A DNA stretch of 38,938 nucleotides from JBGYPP01 sp041838515 (GCA_041838515.1 JBGYPP010000086.1:1-38938), one strand, 5' to 3'; counted from the first letter of the stretch, positions 8,416 through 16,492 are shown. Translations and numbers: made by a program. The notes: generated by a model from the letters alone, not told the origin.

Positions 8416-9735
8416 TCAGCTCTCCTTTTTTTCGTCCTGTGCCCGTACGGCTTGTTTTTGCTCTGAACGCTGTAAATGCTTGGGCGGCATCTCCGCCAAC
8501 TTGCCATCCGCATCAACAGCCCCGGCAAAAAGGTATTCCTGAGTAGCCTGCGGCATGCCTTTGTTGGCCAGGGAGCGGTTCGTCAGCGATTTGATGGCGG
8601 CATAAATTATGGCAAATATAGGTACGCCCACTATCATGCCGGGAACTCCCATTATCCCGCCAAAGAAAGTGATGGCAAAAATCACCCAGAAACCGGTGAT
8701 GCCGGTGGAATCACCCAAGATCTTTGGCCCAAGCACATTCCCATCAAATTGCTGCAAAACAAAGATAAAAATGATAAATTTCAGACAATGCAAGGGATTT
8801 AGAGGATCCACCACCAGAATCAGCAGGGCGCAGGGTATAGCACCTATAAAGGGACCAAAAAAGGGTATGACATTGGTGGCTCCCACAACCAGACTCACCA
8901 GAGCCGCATAGGGTGTTCCCAGCAAACTCGTGCCAACGAAACAGAGCAGGCCAATAATGATGGAATCCACTATCTTGCCGCCTATAAAACCTATAAAGGT
9001 TCTATGGACGAAACGGCCACCGGCCAATACCTGATTGGCAAATTCCCTTTCAAAAACGGCAAATACCACCTTTTTTGCCTGGGAGGCAAACTCCTCTTTT
9101 CTCGCCAGCAGGTAGACGGAAATCATCACGCCCAGGAGAAAATTCCAAAAACCCTTAATTACGCTTAAAACACTCTGGGAAACGGTTTTGATAATCTCGC
9201 TGGTTCTGGACAAGACATTGGCATCCAACCATGTTTCAAAATCCGATGAATATTTTTCAATATACTTCAGGGCATAGGCCTGGATGGATTGATTATCCTC
9301 CAGCACTTGGTTCAGCCAGAGAATAAAATTGTTATAGTATGTATCCATATTGACTACAATGCTTTGGATACTGGGAATAATCTGCGACAGCAGCATGGCT
9401 ACCAGGCCGTATAGCATCAGAAAGAAGAAGATCATAGTCAGGGTGGTGCTGGCAAGCCGCAATACCCTCTTCCTCTTTATGGAGTCCGGTATACCAAAGA
9501 CCGAATCGCATAACGGCACCAAAATTCTATATTCTATTCCATTCAAAATAGGGGCCAACAGGTAAGCGCTGATCATAGCCAGGGCTAAAGGCGTCAAGAC
9601 CCCGCCAAGTTTTTTTGCCCCTGTTTGAAAGGCAGAACCATTAAAAAGTGCATAGACAAACAAAATGCTGGCCAAAATCACTATAAAAGCAGTCAACCCC
9701 CACAGCACATATTTGTTTTGAATTTTGAAGCGCAT
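8416..9735 (-). CDS. AI-2E family membrane transporter
   Basis: A 439-residue polytopic membrane protein of the AI-2E (PerM/TqsA-like) family, related to putative exporters and Na+/H+ antiporters. The substrate is unknown; the name derives from one E. coli member. About eight hydrophobic segments are visible. A long extracytoplasmic or amphipathic region lies between the third and fourth (residues about 110-190), and the conserved C-terminal half includes GGKIVDSIIIG, NVIPFFGPFIG and FFGGIMGVPGMIVGVP. The ATG at 9735 is chosen because GGAAAGGGGGG precedes it; longer starts overlap the control region and look unlike the family. The C-terminal 45 residues are hydrophilic. It is transcribed with dtd. 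Confidence 0.9.
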   Translation of the reverse strand: MRFKIQNKYVLWGLTAFIVILASILFVYALFNGSAFQTGAKKLGGVLTPLALAMISAYLLAPILNGIEYRILVPLCDSVFGIPDSIKRKRVLRLASTTLTMIFFFLMLYGLVAMLLSQIIPSIQSIVVNMDTYYNNFILWLNQVLEDNQSIQAYALKYIEKYSSDFETWLDANVLSRTSEIIKTVSQSVLSVIKGFWNFLLGVMISVYLLARKEEFASQAKKVVFAVFEREFANQVLAGGRFVHRTFIGFIGGKIVDSIIIGLLCFVGTSLLGTPYAALVSLVVGATNVIPFFGPFIGAIPCALLILVVDPLNPLHCLKFIIFIFVLQQFDGNVLGPKILGDSTGITGFWVIFAITFFGGIMGVPGMIVGVPIFAIIYAAIKSLTNRSLANKGMPQATQEYLFAGAVDADGKLAEMPPKHLQRSEQKQAVRAQDEKKES

Positions 9736-9762
9736 ATGCGCCCCCCTTTCCCTAACACCTAG

Positions 9763-9785
9763 GTATGAACACAACATATTCATAC
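9763..9785. promoter_or_regulatory. Inverted repeat upstream of the transporter gene
   Basis: GTATGAA (9763-9769) and TTCATAC (9779-9785) form a perfect 7-bp inverted repeat with a 9-bp spacer, 28 bp upstream of the AI-2E transporter start in the divergent region shared with the tyrosine recombinase gene. It could be an operator or a weak leader hairpin; no known binding consensus is recognised. Confidence 0.3.
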
Positions 9786-9846
9786 TACTATGCTTTGGCC
9801 AAATCTGCAACATTCCTTATATTCCCGCTGTATGGCGCTTTTGTGA

Positions 9847-9852
9847 TATAAT
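9847..9852 (+). promoter_or_regulatory. Extended -10 promoter of the tyrosine recombinase gene
   Basis: A perfect TATAAT preceded by TGA (TGnTATAAT, extended -10 form) lies 22 bp upstream of the recombinase start codon, just before AAGGAGGA at 9860-9867. No good -35 hexamer is found at 16-18 bp, which is common for extended -10 promoters. The transcript would have a very short leader. Confidence 0.55.
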
Positions 9853-9874
9853 CATCCATAAGGAGGAAGCATCT

Positions 9875-10930
9875 ATGACTGGCCATGATTACCACGAAGA
9901 AAAAAAGAAGGAATATATATTAAAAATGCGGCAGATAATTACAGAACTACCGGATTTTTGCCAGGATTTTTTTCGAGGCATAAGCGAGTATACCTCTGCG
10001 AGAACCCGACTGGCCTATGCCCAGGATCTTCGCACCTTTTTTGGATACGTGGCTTTGGAATGTTTTCCGGAATATAAAGGCCGATGGAAAGACATGCAGC
10101 TAGATATACTGGATACACTAAACCGCAGGCATATAGAAAGCTATTTAGAATTTTTGGGATTGTACCAGAGGGAAGGCCGGGATACCACCAATGAAGAAAG
10201 GGGAAAATCCCGCAAACTGGCCTCCCTTCGCAGTTTTTATAACTATTTCTATCAAAACGAAAAGATCAGCAGCAATCCTGCCGCACTAGTTCCCCTGCCC
10301 AAGCAGCATGACAGGGAAATCATACGCCTAGAAGCCAATGAGGTGGCCGACCTCCTGGATATCATAGAGTATGGAGAAAATCTCACACCCAAGGAAAGAG
10401 CTTTCCACGAAAAGACCAAGGTCCGGGATTTGGCCATGCTAAGCCTATTCCTGGGAACAGGCATACGGGTATCCGAATGTGTGGGTTTGGATATACAGGA
10501 TGTGGATTTCATGGTAAATGGCATACGCATACTGCGCAAGGGAGGATCTGAAGCCATTATTTACTTTGGCGATGAGGTAGAGGGCTGCCTTAAAGCATAT
10601 ATAGAAGAGAGAAAAAAAATCATACCCCAAAGCGGCCATGAAAGCGCCTTATTTCTCTCCTTGCAAAACCGCCGTATTACCGTCCGCTCCGTAGAGAATT
10701 TGGTAAAAAAATACGCCTCCAAATTGACAGGCTTAAAAAAAATCACCCCCCACAAGCTGCGCAGCACCTACGGCACTGCCCTATACCAGGAAACCAACGA
10801 TATATATCTCGTGGCAGACGTCTTAGGCCATAAAGATGTAAATACTACCAGGAAACACTATGCCGCCCAGGAGGATGCGCGACGGCGTATGGCCGCCGGA
10901 AAGATACGCCTGCGCAGAGATGCCGACTAG
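9875..10930 (+). CDS. XerC/D-like tyrosine recombinase
   Basis: A 351-residue site-specific recombinase. The core-binding domain (about 30-150, including TSARTRLAYAQDLRTFF) is followed by the catalytic domain with the full set of residues: Arg198 (GTGIRVSE), a lysine in ILRKGG, His293 and Arg296 (HKLR), His319 (LGH) and the nucleophile Tyr329. It is somewhat longer than typical XerC (about 300 residues) because of an N-terminal extension and a longer inter-helix segment. No phage, transposon or att-like repeats flank it, so a chromosomal Xer-type role is more likely than a mobile integrase. It has its own extended -10 promoter. Its stop codon overlaps the stop of the convergent LysM gene in the palindrome CTAG. 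Confidence 0.9.
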   Translation: MTGHDYHEEKKKEYILKMRQIITELPDFCQDFFRGISEYTSARTRLAYAQDLRTFFGYVALECFPEYKGRWKDMQLDILDTLNRRHIESYLEFLGLYQREGRDTTNEERGKSRKLASLRSFYNYFYQNEKISSNPAALVPLPKQHDREIIRLEANEVADLLDIIEYGENLTPKERAFHEKTKVRDLAMLSLFLGTGIRVSECVGLDIQDVDFMVNGIRILRKGGSEAIIYFGDEVEGCLKAYIEERKKIIPQSGHESALFLSLQNRRITVRSVENLVKKYASKLTGLKKITPHKLRSTYGTALYQETNDIYLVADVLGHKDVNTTRKHYAAQEDARRRMAAGKIRLRRDAD

Positions 10931-11283
10931 CGCTTGTAATCCAGATCGAAATATGGAATTTGCAGGTACTGCCCCTCCTCTATCTTCGCATGGGTGAGAT
11001 GGTTGAGATGCACTATCTCCTCCATGCGTTCCTCTACGCTGTCATATCCCCCTTCAGAGGGAAAATCCCTAGCTATGCTCCAGAGGCTATCCCCCCTCTT
11101 CACCTGATATGAAGTGTAATATTTGTATATGCCTTCTTCCTTAGCCATAGAATGTATGCCTCCGGCCAAGAAAAGCGCGGAGGCCAAAATCAAAGCCAAA
11201 ATTGCCAAAGTCAAAACCCTTGTTCCCGGAGAGAGAAGAAAAACCTCAGTCCGAAACCGATTCTTGTTCTGCCTACAACCCAT
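10927..11283 (-). CDS. yneA: LysM membrane-anchored protein, YneA-like SOS division inhibitor
   Basis: The 118-residue protein has a short cytoplasmic N-terminus, one transmembrane segment (about residues 22-42) and an external LysM domain (about 57-110, YQVKRGDSLWSIARDF ... GQYLQIP). This is the architecture of Bacillus YneA, which is made during the SOS response and delays septum formation. As in Bacillus it is divergent from lexA. Its promoter is perfect sigma-A consensus (TTGACA, 17 bp, TATAAT) with LexA-box-like sites in the spacer and over the start point, so tight SOS repression is expected. Sequence identity to YneA outside LysM is not evident; the assignment rests on architecture, position and control sites. 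Confidence 0.78.
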   Translation of the reverse strand: MGCRQNKNRFRTEVFLLSPGTRVLTLAILALILASALFLAGGIHSMAKEEGIYKYYTSYQVKRGDSLWSIARDFPSEGGYDSVEERMEEIVHLNHLTHAKIEEGQYLQIPYFDLDYKR

Positions 11284-11316
11284 ACCCTCTGCCCCCTTCC
11301 ACTTGTTTTACTTTGG

Positions 11317-11330
11317 TCAACATATGTTCG
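11317..11330. promoter_or_regulatory. LexA-box-like site 1
   Basis: TCAACATATGTTCG matches the Gram-positive CGAAC-N4-GTTCG palindrome at 8 of 10 specified positions, and the central ATAT is typical. It lies in the untranslated leader of the yneA-like gene, 34 bp before its start codon. Confidence 0.6.
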
Positions 11331-11342
11331 GAAAATATGTTT

Positions 11343-11356
11343 GGAACGTTTGTTTG
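11343..11356. promoter_or_regulatory. LexA-box-like site 2
   Basis: GGAACGTTTGTTTG fits CGAAC-N4-GTTYG at 9 of 10 positions. It lies just downstream of the -10 element of the yneA-like promoter and covers the expected transcription start, a position suited to repression. Confidence 0.65.
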
Positions 11357-11358
11357 TA

Positions 11359-11387
11359 ATTATAGCGAACAGACATTTGTTTGTCAA
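11359..11387 (-). promoter_or_regulatory. Consensus sigma-A promoter of the yneA-like gene
   Basis: On the minus strand a perfect TTGACA (11382-11387) is separated by 17 bp from a perfect TATAAT (11359-11364). Such a strong promoter for a division inhibitor makes sense only if it is repressed; LexA-box-like sites sit in its spacer and over its start point. Confidence 0.85.
11366..11379. promoter_or_regulatory. LexA-box-like site 3
   Basis: CGAACAGACATTTG fits CGAAC-N4-GTTYG at 9 of 10 specified positions. It lies wholly in the spacer between the -35 and -10 elements of the yneA-like promoter, so bound LexA would exclude RNA polymerase. Confidence 0.6.
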
Positions 11388-11409
11388 CAGAAAAATCGAA
11401 CGTTTTTTC

Positions 11410-11423
11410 TGAATATATGTTTG
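11410..11423. promoter_or_regulatory. LexA-box-like site at the lexA promoter
   Basis: TGAATATATGTTTG fits CGAAC-N4-GTTYG at 8 of 10 positions, with a perfect right half. It overlaps the first bases of the lexA -35 hexamer (11421-11426). A further partial match starts with CGAAC at 11397. Weaker autoregulation of lexA than of yneA would be expected. Confidence 0.55.
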
Positions 11424-11449
11424 CTTTTATTGTTCGACTGTGCTACAAT
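11421..11449 (+). promoter_or_regulatory. lexA promoter
   Basis: TTGCTT (11421-11426), a 17-bp spacer and TACAAT (11444-11449) preceded by TGC, an extended -10. Transcription would start near 11456, giving a leader of about 63 bases. A second AGGAGG-like stretch (GGAGGAAAT near 11469) in the leader has no start codon at a suitable distance. Confidence 0.75.
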
Positions 11450-11518
11450 GAAAAAAACCAAACAAAATCGAGCGTTTGGAGGAAATCAATATCCGTTTCT
11501 TATTTATAGGAGGGTTTT

Positions 11519-12136
11519 ATGGCTAAGGGAAAATTGTCTGAGAAACAGCAAGAAATTTTGGAGTATATAAAAGAAAATATTATCAAAAAAGGATATCCGC
11601 CTACTGTTAGAGAGATCTGTGAAAAAGTGGCCCTTAAATCCACCTCCTCTGTACATTCCCATCTGGAAAGCTTGGAAAAGCATGGTTATATCCGAAGAGA
11701 TGCCACCAAACCCCGCGCTATAGAGATTTGTGATGACAGCTTTCAAATGCTGCGCACGGAGATGGTCAGCCTGCCTATACTGGGGCAGGTGGCTGCCGGT
11801 CTGCCCATACTGGCAGATGAGAATATAGAGGATTATTTTGCCATACCGGCTGAACTTGTACCTGCCGGCGAGTCCTTTATCTTAAATGTAAAGGGAGATT
11901 CCATGATCAACAAAGGCATATTGAACGGGGACAAAATCTTCGTCAATATAAAGCACACTGCCAACAATGGTGATATGGTGGTTGCGCTGATCGAGGATTC
12001 CGCCACCGTAAAAACCTATTACAAAGAGGACGGACATATACGCTTGCAGCCGGAGAATGATACCATGGATCCCATTATCGTGGATAATTGTGAAATCCTG
12101 GGCAAGGTCTTTGGCGTAATGCGTATCTTCCGGTAA
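11519..12136 (+). CDS. lexA: SOS repressor LexA
   Basis: LexA represses DNA-damage genes and cuts itself when bound to RecA filaments. The 205-residue protein has an N-terminal winged helix-turn-helix (residues about 1-70, with GYPPTVREICEKVALKSTSS) and a C-terminal S24 peptidase domain. The cleavage bond is Ala93-Gly94 (QVAAGLP), the nucleophile is Ser128 (KGDSM) and the general base is Lys165 (ATVKTYY). AGGAGGG lies at 11509-11515 before the ATG. The divergent yneA-like gene and the LexA-type boxes between them support autoregulation. It is convergent with the cytidylate-kinase-like gene across a strong hairpin. Confidence 0.97.
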   Translation: MAKGKLSEKQQEILEYIKENIIKKGYPPTVREICEKVALKSTSSVHSHLESLEKHGYIRRDATKPRAIEICDDSFQMLRTEMVSLPILGQVAAGLPILADENIEDYFAIPAELVPAGESFILNVKGDSMINKGILNGDKIFVNIKHTANNGDMVVALIEDSATVKTYYKEDGHIRLQPENDTMDPIIVDNCEILGKVFGVMRIFR

Positions 12137-12156
12137 ATCCCTGCTTATTAACACAC

Positions 12157-12196
12157 AAAAAAGCCGGCATATAGGTGCTTTCTCCCATATGCCGGC
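12157..12196 (-). terminator. Strong Rho-independent terminator
   Basis: GCCGGCATAT (12163-12172) pairs perfectly with ATATGCCGGC (12187-12196). On the minus strand the hairpin is followed by TTTTTT (12157-12162), a classic terminator for the liv and cytidylate-kinase-like operon. On the plus strand it may also stop lexA transcripts, though no T-run follows there. Confidence 0.88.
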
Positions 12197-12271
12197 CAGA
12201 ATACAATTTTGCCAGACAAGGCATAATATACCGAATTAACTCAAAAAGCTGGCCATCGCCTGCGGCCTCCT

Positions 12272-12928
12272 CTAATCTTCTTGCCCTTCTTTGCCCCCAA
12301 AGCGGACCTGCATATAGGCAATAATCTCTTCCACGCAACGTTCAAAACCCAGTTTGGAACTGTTTAGACACAGGTCATAATTCCGCGCATCTGTCCACTC
12401 ACGGCCGGTGTGGTACTTATAGTAACCGGCCCTGCGCTTATCCATGGTTTGTATATATTTCTCCAGTTCCTTTTCGCCCATGCTGTGCTTCTTGGCCGCC
12501 ATCTCCATACAAAAATCCTTGGGCGCATGGACAAATATGCTCAACACATTGGGATAATCCCGCAGTACATAATCTGCACAGCGGCCCATAATAATGCAAG
12601 ACTCCCTTGCTGCCAGCTCCTGAATAATCTTGGCCTGGTATTGGAAGAGATTGTCCATGGAGGTAAATTCTTCACTGTCCGGAGAGGCCGGTCCATCCGG
12701 CCCCTTTCCCCCCCGCAGCCACTGGGAAAAAGGGTTCATTTTGATAAAGGAAACCTCCCTCTCATCCGCATTGGCAAACAGGGCCTCATTGATGCCGCTT
12801 TCATCACTGGCCAGTCTCAGCAGCTCCTTATCGTAAAAATGGATTTGGAGTTTTTTGGCCAACATTTCCCCTATGGTCTTGCCACCGCTGCCATATTGCC
12901 TGGCTATGGTAATAACTACCTTTTCCAT
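12272..12928 (-). CDS. Cytidylate-kinase-like P-loop protein (first paralogue)
   Basis: A 218-residue protein of the cytidylate-kinase-like family (AAA/P-loop, PF13189 type). The P-loop is RQYGSGGKTIG near the N-terminus, followed by HFYDKELL, MGRCADYVL, SIFVHAPKDF and the C-terminal NYDLCLNSSKLGF. The family resembles CMP kinase, but its members are usually additional to the true Cmk and their substrate is not established. Its ATG is one base after the livF stop, so it is the last gene of the branched-chain amino acid transporter operon, and a strong terminator follows. A paralogue lies at 24375-25007. A transporter-linked nucleotide-binding role is possible but unproven. Confidence 0.85.
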   Translation of the reverse strand: MEKVVITIARQYGSGGKTIGEMLAKKLQIHFYDKELLRLASDESGINEALFANADEREVSFIKMNPFSQWLRGGKGPDGPASPDSEEFTSMDNLFQYQAKIIQELAARESCIIMGRCADYVLRDYPNVLSIFVHAPKDFCMEMAAKKHSMGEKELEKYIQTMDKRRAGYYKYHTGREWTDARNYDLCLNSSKLGFERCVEEIIAYMQVRFGGKEGQED

Positions 12929-12929
12929 A

Positions 12930-13643
12930 CTAAGCCTCTCCTAAATATGCTTTTTGTATCCTCTCATCCTCCAGCAAATCCGCTGCCCTGCCCTCCATTA
13001 CGATAGAGCCTGTTTCCAACACATAGGCCCTATGGGATATAGACAAAGCTTTTTTGGCATTTTGCTCCACCAGCAACACCGTAGTTCCAGCGGCATTTAC
13101 CTCCTGGATAATATGAAAAATCTCGTTGACAAATATAGGCGATAGGCCCATGGACGGCTCATCCATCAAAATCAAACTGGGCTTGCTCATCAGCGCCCGG
13201 CCTATAGCCAACATTTGCTGCTCACCGCCGCTCAAGGTTCCGGCCATTTGGCCCTGTCTTTCTTTCAGACGGGGAAAACGGGCAAAGACACCCTCCAGAC
13301 TCTCCTCTATTTCCTTTTTATCTCTGCGGGTATAAGCCCCCAGCCGCAGATTTTCCAATACAGAAAGACCCGTAAATACCCTGCGCCCCTCCGGCACATG
13401 GGCCATGCCCATGGATACAATTTTATGCCCTGGCACCCTGCCCAAATCCTGACCTTGGAATAGAATTTGTCCCTCTTTTAGGGGCAAGAGTCCGGATATG
13501 GCGTGCAAGGTAGTGGTTTTGCCTGCGCCGTTTGCGCCTATCAGGGCTATGATCTCTCCAGGATTGACATAAAAGCGTATACTATGCAGAGCCTGTATCA
13601 CGCCGTAGGATACGGATATATCATTTACCTCTAATATAGCCAT
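12930..13643 (-). CDS. livF: Branched-chain amino acid ABC transporter, ATPase LivF
   Basis: One of two ATPases of the high-affinity branched-chain amino acid importer. The 237-residue protein starts MAILEVNDISVSYG and has Walker A GANGAGKTT, the signature LSGGEQQM, Walker B LILMDEPSMGL and an H-loop in LLVEQNAKKAL, the LivF-type form with Gln. An in-frame upstream extension reads into livG and is unlike the family, so the ATG at 13643 is used. AGGAG lies about 12 bases upstream. The livG stop lies 8 bases upstream of the start. Substrates are probably Leu/Ile/Val, but this family also carries other amino acids, amides and urea. Confidence 0.94.
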   Translation of the reverse strand: MAILEVNDISVSYGVIQALHSIRFYVNPGEIIALIGANGAGKTTTLHAISGLLPLKEGQILFQGQDLGRVPGHKIVSMGMAHVPEGRRVFTGLSVLENLRLGAYTRRDKKEIEESLEGVFARFPRLKERQGQMAGTLSGGEQQMLAIGRALMSKPSLILMDEPSMGLSPIFVNEIFHIIQEVNAAGTTVLLVEQNAKKALSISHRAYVLETGSIVMEGRAADLLEDERIQKAYLGEA

Positions 13644-13651
13644 ATGCTGCT

Positions 13652-14413
13652 TTACTCCTCTCCCAAGTAGGCTTTCACCACTTCCGGATCGCTGAGAACC
13701 TTGGCTGTTTCCCCCTGGCACAGCACCCTGCCAAAATTGAGCACTGTCAATTGCTCACAAATGCCGGATACCAGCCGCATATCATGTTCTATCAACAAAA
13801 TGGTCATGGAAAACTTATCCCTGACCAGGCGTATGGTATCCATCAATTCTTGGGTTTCATTGGGGTTCATGCCGGCGGCAGGCTCATCCAACAGCAGCAA
13901 TTTGGGGAAAGTAGCCAGGGCTCTGGCTATCTCCAATTTTCTCTGCTTTCCATAGGGGAGATTGGAGGCCAGTTGCCGGCTGTCATTTTCCAGGCCAAAT
14001 ACCTCCAGCAGTTCCATGGCCTTAGACGTCATTTCCTTTTCCACCCTGGAATAGATGGGCAGGCGCAGTATGCCGGCCGCCGTGCTGTACCCATAGTGGT
14101 TGTGCAATCCCACCATGACATTCTCCAATACGCTCAGCGCCTTAAAAAGCCGTATGTTCTGAAAAGTACGGGCTACGCCCTCCCGGTTGATCTCCTCCGG
14201 CTTTTTGCCTGTTATATTATTGCCATCGAGCTTTACTATACCCAAATCCGGCTTATATACGCCTGTCAGCAGGTTGAATACCGTGGTCTTTCCGGCCCCA
14301 TTAGGCCCTATCAGCCCATACAGACAGGACTTTGGTATATCAATGGCAAAATCGTCCACGGCGCGCAAGCCGCCAAAGGATATGCCCAAATTTTGCACTT
14401 CCAATAAGCCCAT
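13652..14413 (-). CDS. livG: Branched-chain amino acid ABC transporter, ATPase LivG
   Basis: Second ATPase of the importer, 253 residues. Walker A is GPNGAGKTT, the signature region is diverged as LPYGKQRKLEIARAL (normal for LivG), Walker B is LLLLDEPAAGMN and the H-loop is LIEHDMRLV. The LivG-specific long helical insertion with QNIRLFKALSVLENVMVG is present. GGGAGG precedes the ATG. It is 15 bp downstream of livM and 8 bp upstream of livF, consistent with equal expression of the two ATPases that pair under the permease. Confidence 0.95.
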   Translation of the reverse strand: MGLLEVQNLGISFGGLRAVDDFAIDIPKSCLYGLIGPNGAGKTTVFNLLTGVYKPDLGIVKLDGNNITGKKPEEINREGVARTFQNIRLFKALSVLENVMVGLHNHYGYSTAAGILRLPIYSRVEKEMTSKAMELLEVFGLENDSRQLASNLPYGKQRKLEIARALATFPKLLLLDEPAAGMNPNETQELMDTIRLVRDKFSMTILLIEHDMRLVSGICEQLTVLNFGRVLCQGETAKVLSDPEVVKAYLGEE

Positions 14414-14428
14414 GGCCAGCCTCCCTCC

Positions 14429-15538
14429 CTACTTCTTTGCCCTTGCAAATATCCTATGCTCCTTACGCCATTTCACCCAGGCAGGCGCCCAGTTGTAAAG
14501 CATGAGCAGTATCAACACCACGGCGTAAATCAGCATACGGTAGTTATTAAGCCCCCTCAGAAGCTCCGGCAACAGGGTCAGCAGCGCAGCCGCCACTATG
14601 GAACCCTGGATGTTTCCAATACCGCCAAGAACCACAAATACCAGTATCATGATGGACATATTGTATCCAAAATTCCCCGGCGTTGCGGACAGCGTGGAGA
14701 GGTTGTGCGCATACAGGGCGCCTGCGCCCCCGGCCAGCGCCGCCGACAGAGAAAAGGCCAGCAATTTGAATCGGGTGACAGGTATGCCCAAAGACTGGGC
14801 CGCAATAATATTATCTCTTATCGCCATAATGGCACGGCCGCTGCGGGAGTTGACCAGATTTAGCACTATGACCAGGGTCAAAATCAGCATCAGAACGCCT
14901 ATGGTAAAACTGGAGTCTTGGGGAGCTCCGGTTATGCCCTGGGCGCCCTTGATCAATACTATGCCGTCAGCCTCCAGGCCCATTTCCATCACATTGTTCA
15001 TAGAGAAATGCAGGCCACGACTGTCCTTGCCCACATAGAGTATATTCATGATATTTTTGATAATCTCACCAAAGGCCAGGGTTACAATGGCCAGGTAATC
15101 CCCTCTCAGCCTGAGCACCGGTATGCCTATCAATATGCCGGAAATTCCCGCCATGGCCATACCCAACAAGATGGCTATTGGAAAACGTATCCAAGCTGAG
15201 GGCAGGCTGTCCTGGACCAGCTTGGAAAAAAAGGCGCTGGAAAAGGCACCCACGCACATAAAGCCGGCATGGCCCAGGCTGAGCTCACCCAGTATGCCCA
15301 CAGTCAGGTTTAATGATACAGCCAGTATGCCGTAGATACACAGCGGAACCAGCAGACCCTGCATAAGGGAAGAGAGATTGCCTGTAGCCAGCAGGATCTG
15401 CACTACGGCATAAACCAATGCTATACCGGCTATACCCAGCCAGGGATTTTGGTAAGAAGAGCCAGAAGAGTGTCGAAATACCGATATCATCGACAACCAG
15501 GATTGCCTGGGATTTTGTTCTCCATTTTTGTTTGCCAT
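14429..15538 (-). CDS. livM: Branched-chain amino acid ABC transporter, permease LivM
   Basis: A 369-residue inner permease subunit with about nine or ten hydrophobic segments. The family core NLTVGILGELSLGHAGFMCVG (about residues 100-120) and the cytoplasmic coupling region RSGRAIMAIRDNIIAAQSLGI (about 240-260) that contacts the ATPases are both clear. The hydrophilic N-terminus (about 35 residues) is longer than in many relatives. It pairs with LivH to form the translocation pore. It lies 11 bp after livH and 15 bp before livG in the same operon. Confidence 0.94.
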   Translation of the reverse strand: MANKNGEQNPRQSWLSMISVFRHSSGSSYQNPWLGIAGIALVYAVVQILLATGNLSSLMQGLLVPLCIYGILAVSLNLTVGILGELSLGHAGFMCVGAFSSAFFSKLVQDSLPSAWIRFPIAILLGMAMAGISGILIGIPVLRLRGDYLAIVTLAFGEIIKNIMNILYVGKDSRGLHFSMNNVMEMGLEADGIVLIKGAQGITGAPQDSSFTIGVLMLILTLVIVLNLVNSRSGRAIMAIRDNIIAAQSLGIPVTRFKLLAFSLSAALAGGAGALYAHNLSTLSATPGNFGYNMSIMILVFVVLGGIGNIQGSIVAAALLTLLPELLRGLNNYRMLIYAVVLILLMLYNWAPAWVKWRKEHRIFARAKK

Positions 15539-15549
15539 ACTAACACCTG

Positions 15550-16434
15550 TTATACCTTCTCTTGCAAATTTTTGCCCAACAATCCGGTAGGCTTGATCAA
15601 AAGCACCAATATCAGTATGCCAAAGACAATGGCATCCGCCAGCTGGGAGGAGATATATGCCTTGGCAAATATCTCTATAACGCCCAGCAGTATGCCGCCC
15701 ACAAATGCGCCGGGTATGGATCCTATGCCGCCAAACACAGCGGCCACAAAGGCCTTGATGCCGGGCATGGAGCCGGTGTAAGGCGTGAGATTGGGATAGG
15801 CAGAGCAGAGCAGTACGCCTGCTATGGCCGCCAGGGCCGAGCCTATGGCAAAGGTCATAGCTATGGTCCTATCCACCTGTATGCCCATCAGCAGCGCCGC
15901 CCCCTTGTCCTCCGATACGGCCACCATGGCCTGTCCTGCCTTGGAATGTTTGATAAAGGCCATCAGACAGACCATAATCACTAAGCTGATGCCTATGGTG
16001 ACTATGGTTTCCCCCGAGATGGACAGCGCGCCGCCGGCCAGCTTTACCGCCTTTAGAGGCACAACCGAAGTAAAGGATTTTACATTGGCGCCAAAGGCCA
16101 GCAGAGCTGTATTCTGCAGCAGGTAGCTGACGCCTATGGCTGTGATCAAAACAGCCAGCGGGGAGCCGGCACCTCGCAGAGGCTTGTATGCCACCCTCTC
16201 TATCAACACGCCCAGCGCTGTGCATATTACTACAGCTGCCGCTATGCCCGCCAGCGGTGGCATACCCAAGGTGGAGCAAATGGTATACACGGCAAAGGCG
16301 CCTATCATAATGACATCCCCATGGGCGAAATTCAACATCTTGGCTATGCCATAGACCATGGTATAACCCAGCGCTATTAAGGCATAGACACTGCCCAGGC
16401 TGATTCCATTGATCAAATAGGTAACAAAACTCAT
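15550..16434 (-). CDS. livH: Branched-chain amino acid ABC transporter, permease LivH
   Basis: A 294-residue permease with about eight hydrophobic segments, the partner of LivM. Signature stretches are LINGISLGSVYALIALGYTM at the N-terminus, MLNFAHGDVIMIGAF, and the coupling region HSKAGQAMVAVSEDKGAALLMG (about 180-200). It is first in the permease/ATPase transcription unit. GAGGG lies eight bases before the ATG, and a separate promoter (16493-16521) and an upstream terminator separate it from livK, so the binding protein and the transporter can be made in different amounts. Confidence 0.94.
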   Translation of the reverse strand: MSFVTYLINGISLGSVYALIALGYTMVYGIAKMLNFAHGDVIMIGAFAVYTICSTLGMPPLAGIAAAVVICTALGVLIERVAYKPLRGAGSPLAVLITAIGVSYLLQNTALLAFGANVKSFTSVVPLKAVKLAGGALSISGETIVTIGISLVIMVCLMAFIKHSKAGQAMVAVSEDKGAALLMGIQVDRTIAMTFAIGSALAAIAGVLLCSAYPNLTPYTGSMPGIKAFVAAVFGGIGSIPGAFVGGILLGVIEIFAKAYISSQLADAIVFGILILVLLIKPTGLLGKNLQEKV

Positions 16435-16492
16435 GCTTTGGCCCTCACTGAAAAACGAAAGGAAATTTCGATAATTTTACAAATATTTTATT

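Noticed and set aside
9875..10930. Tyrosine recombinase as the integrase of a mobile element.
   Set aside because: No att-like direct repeats, tRNA gene, excisionase, phage or conjugation genes flank it, and the neighbours are housekeeping genes.
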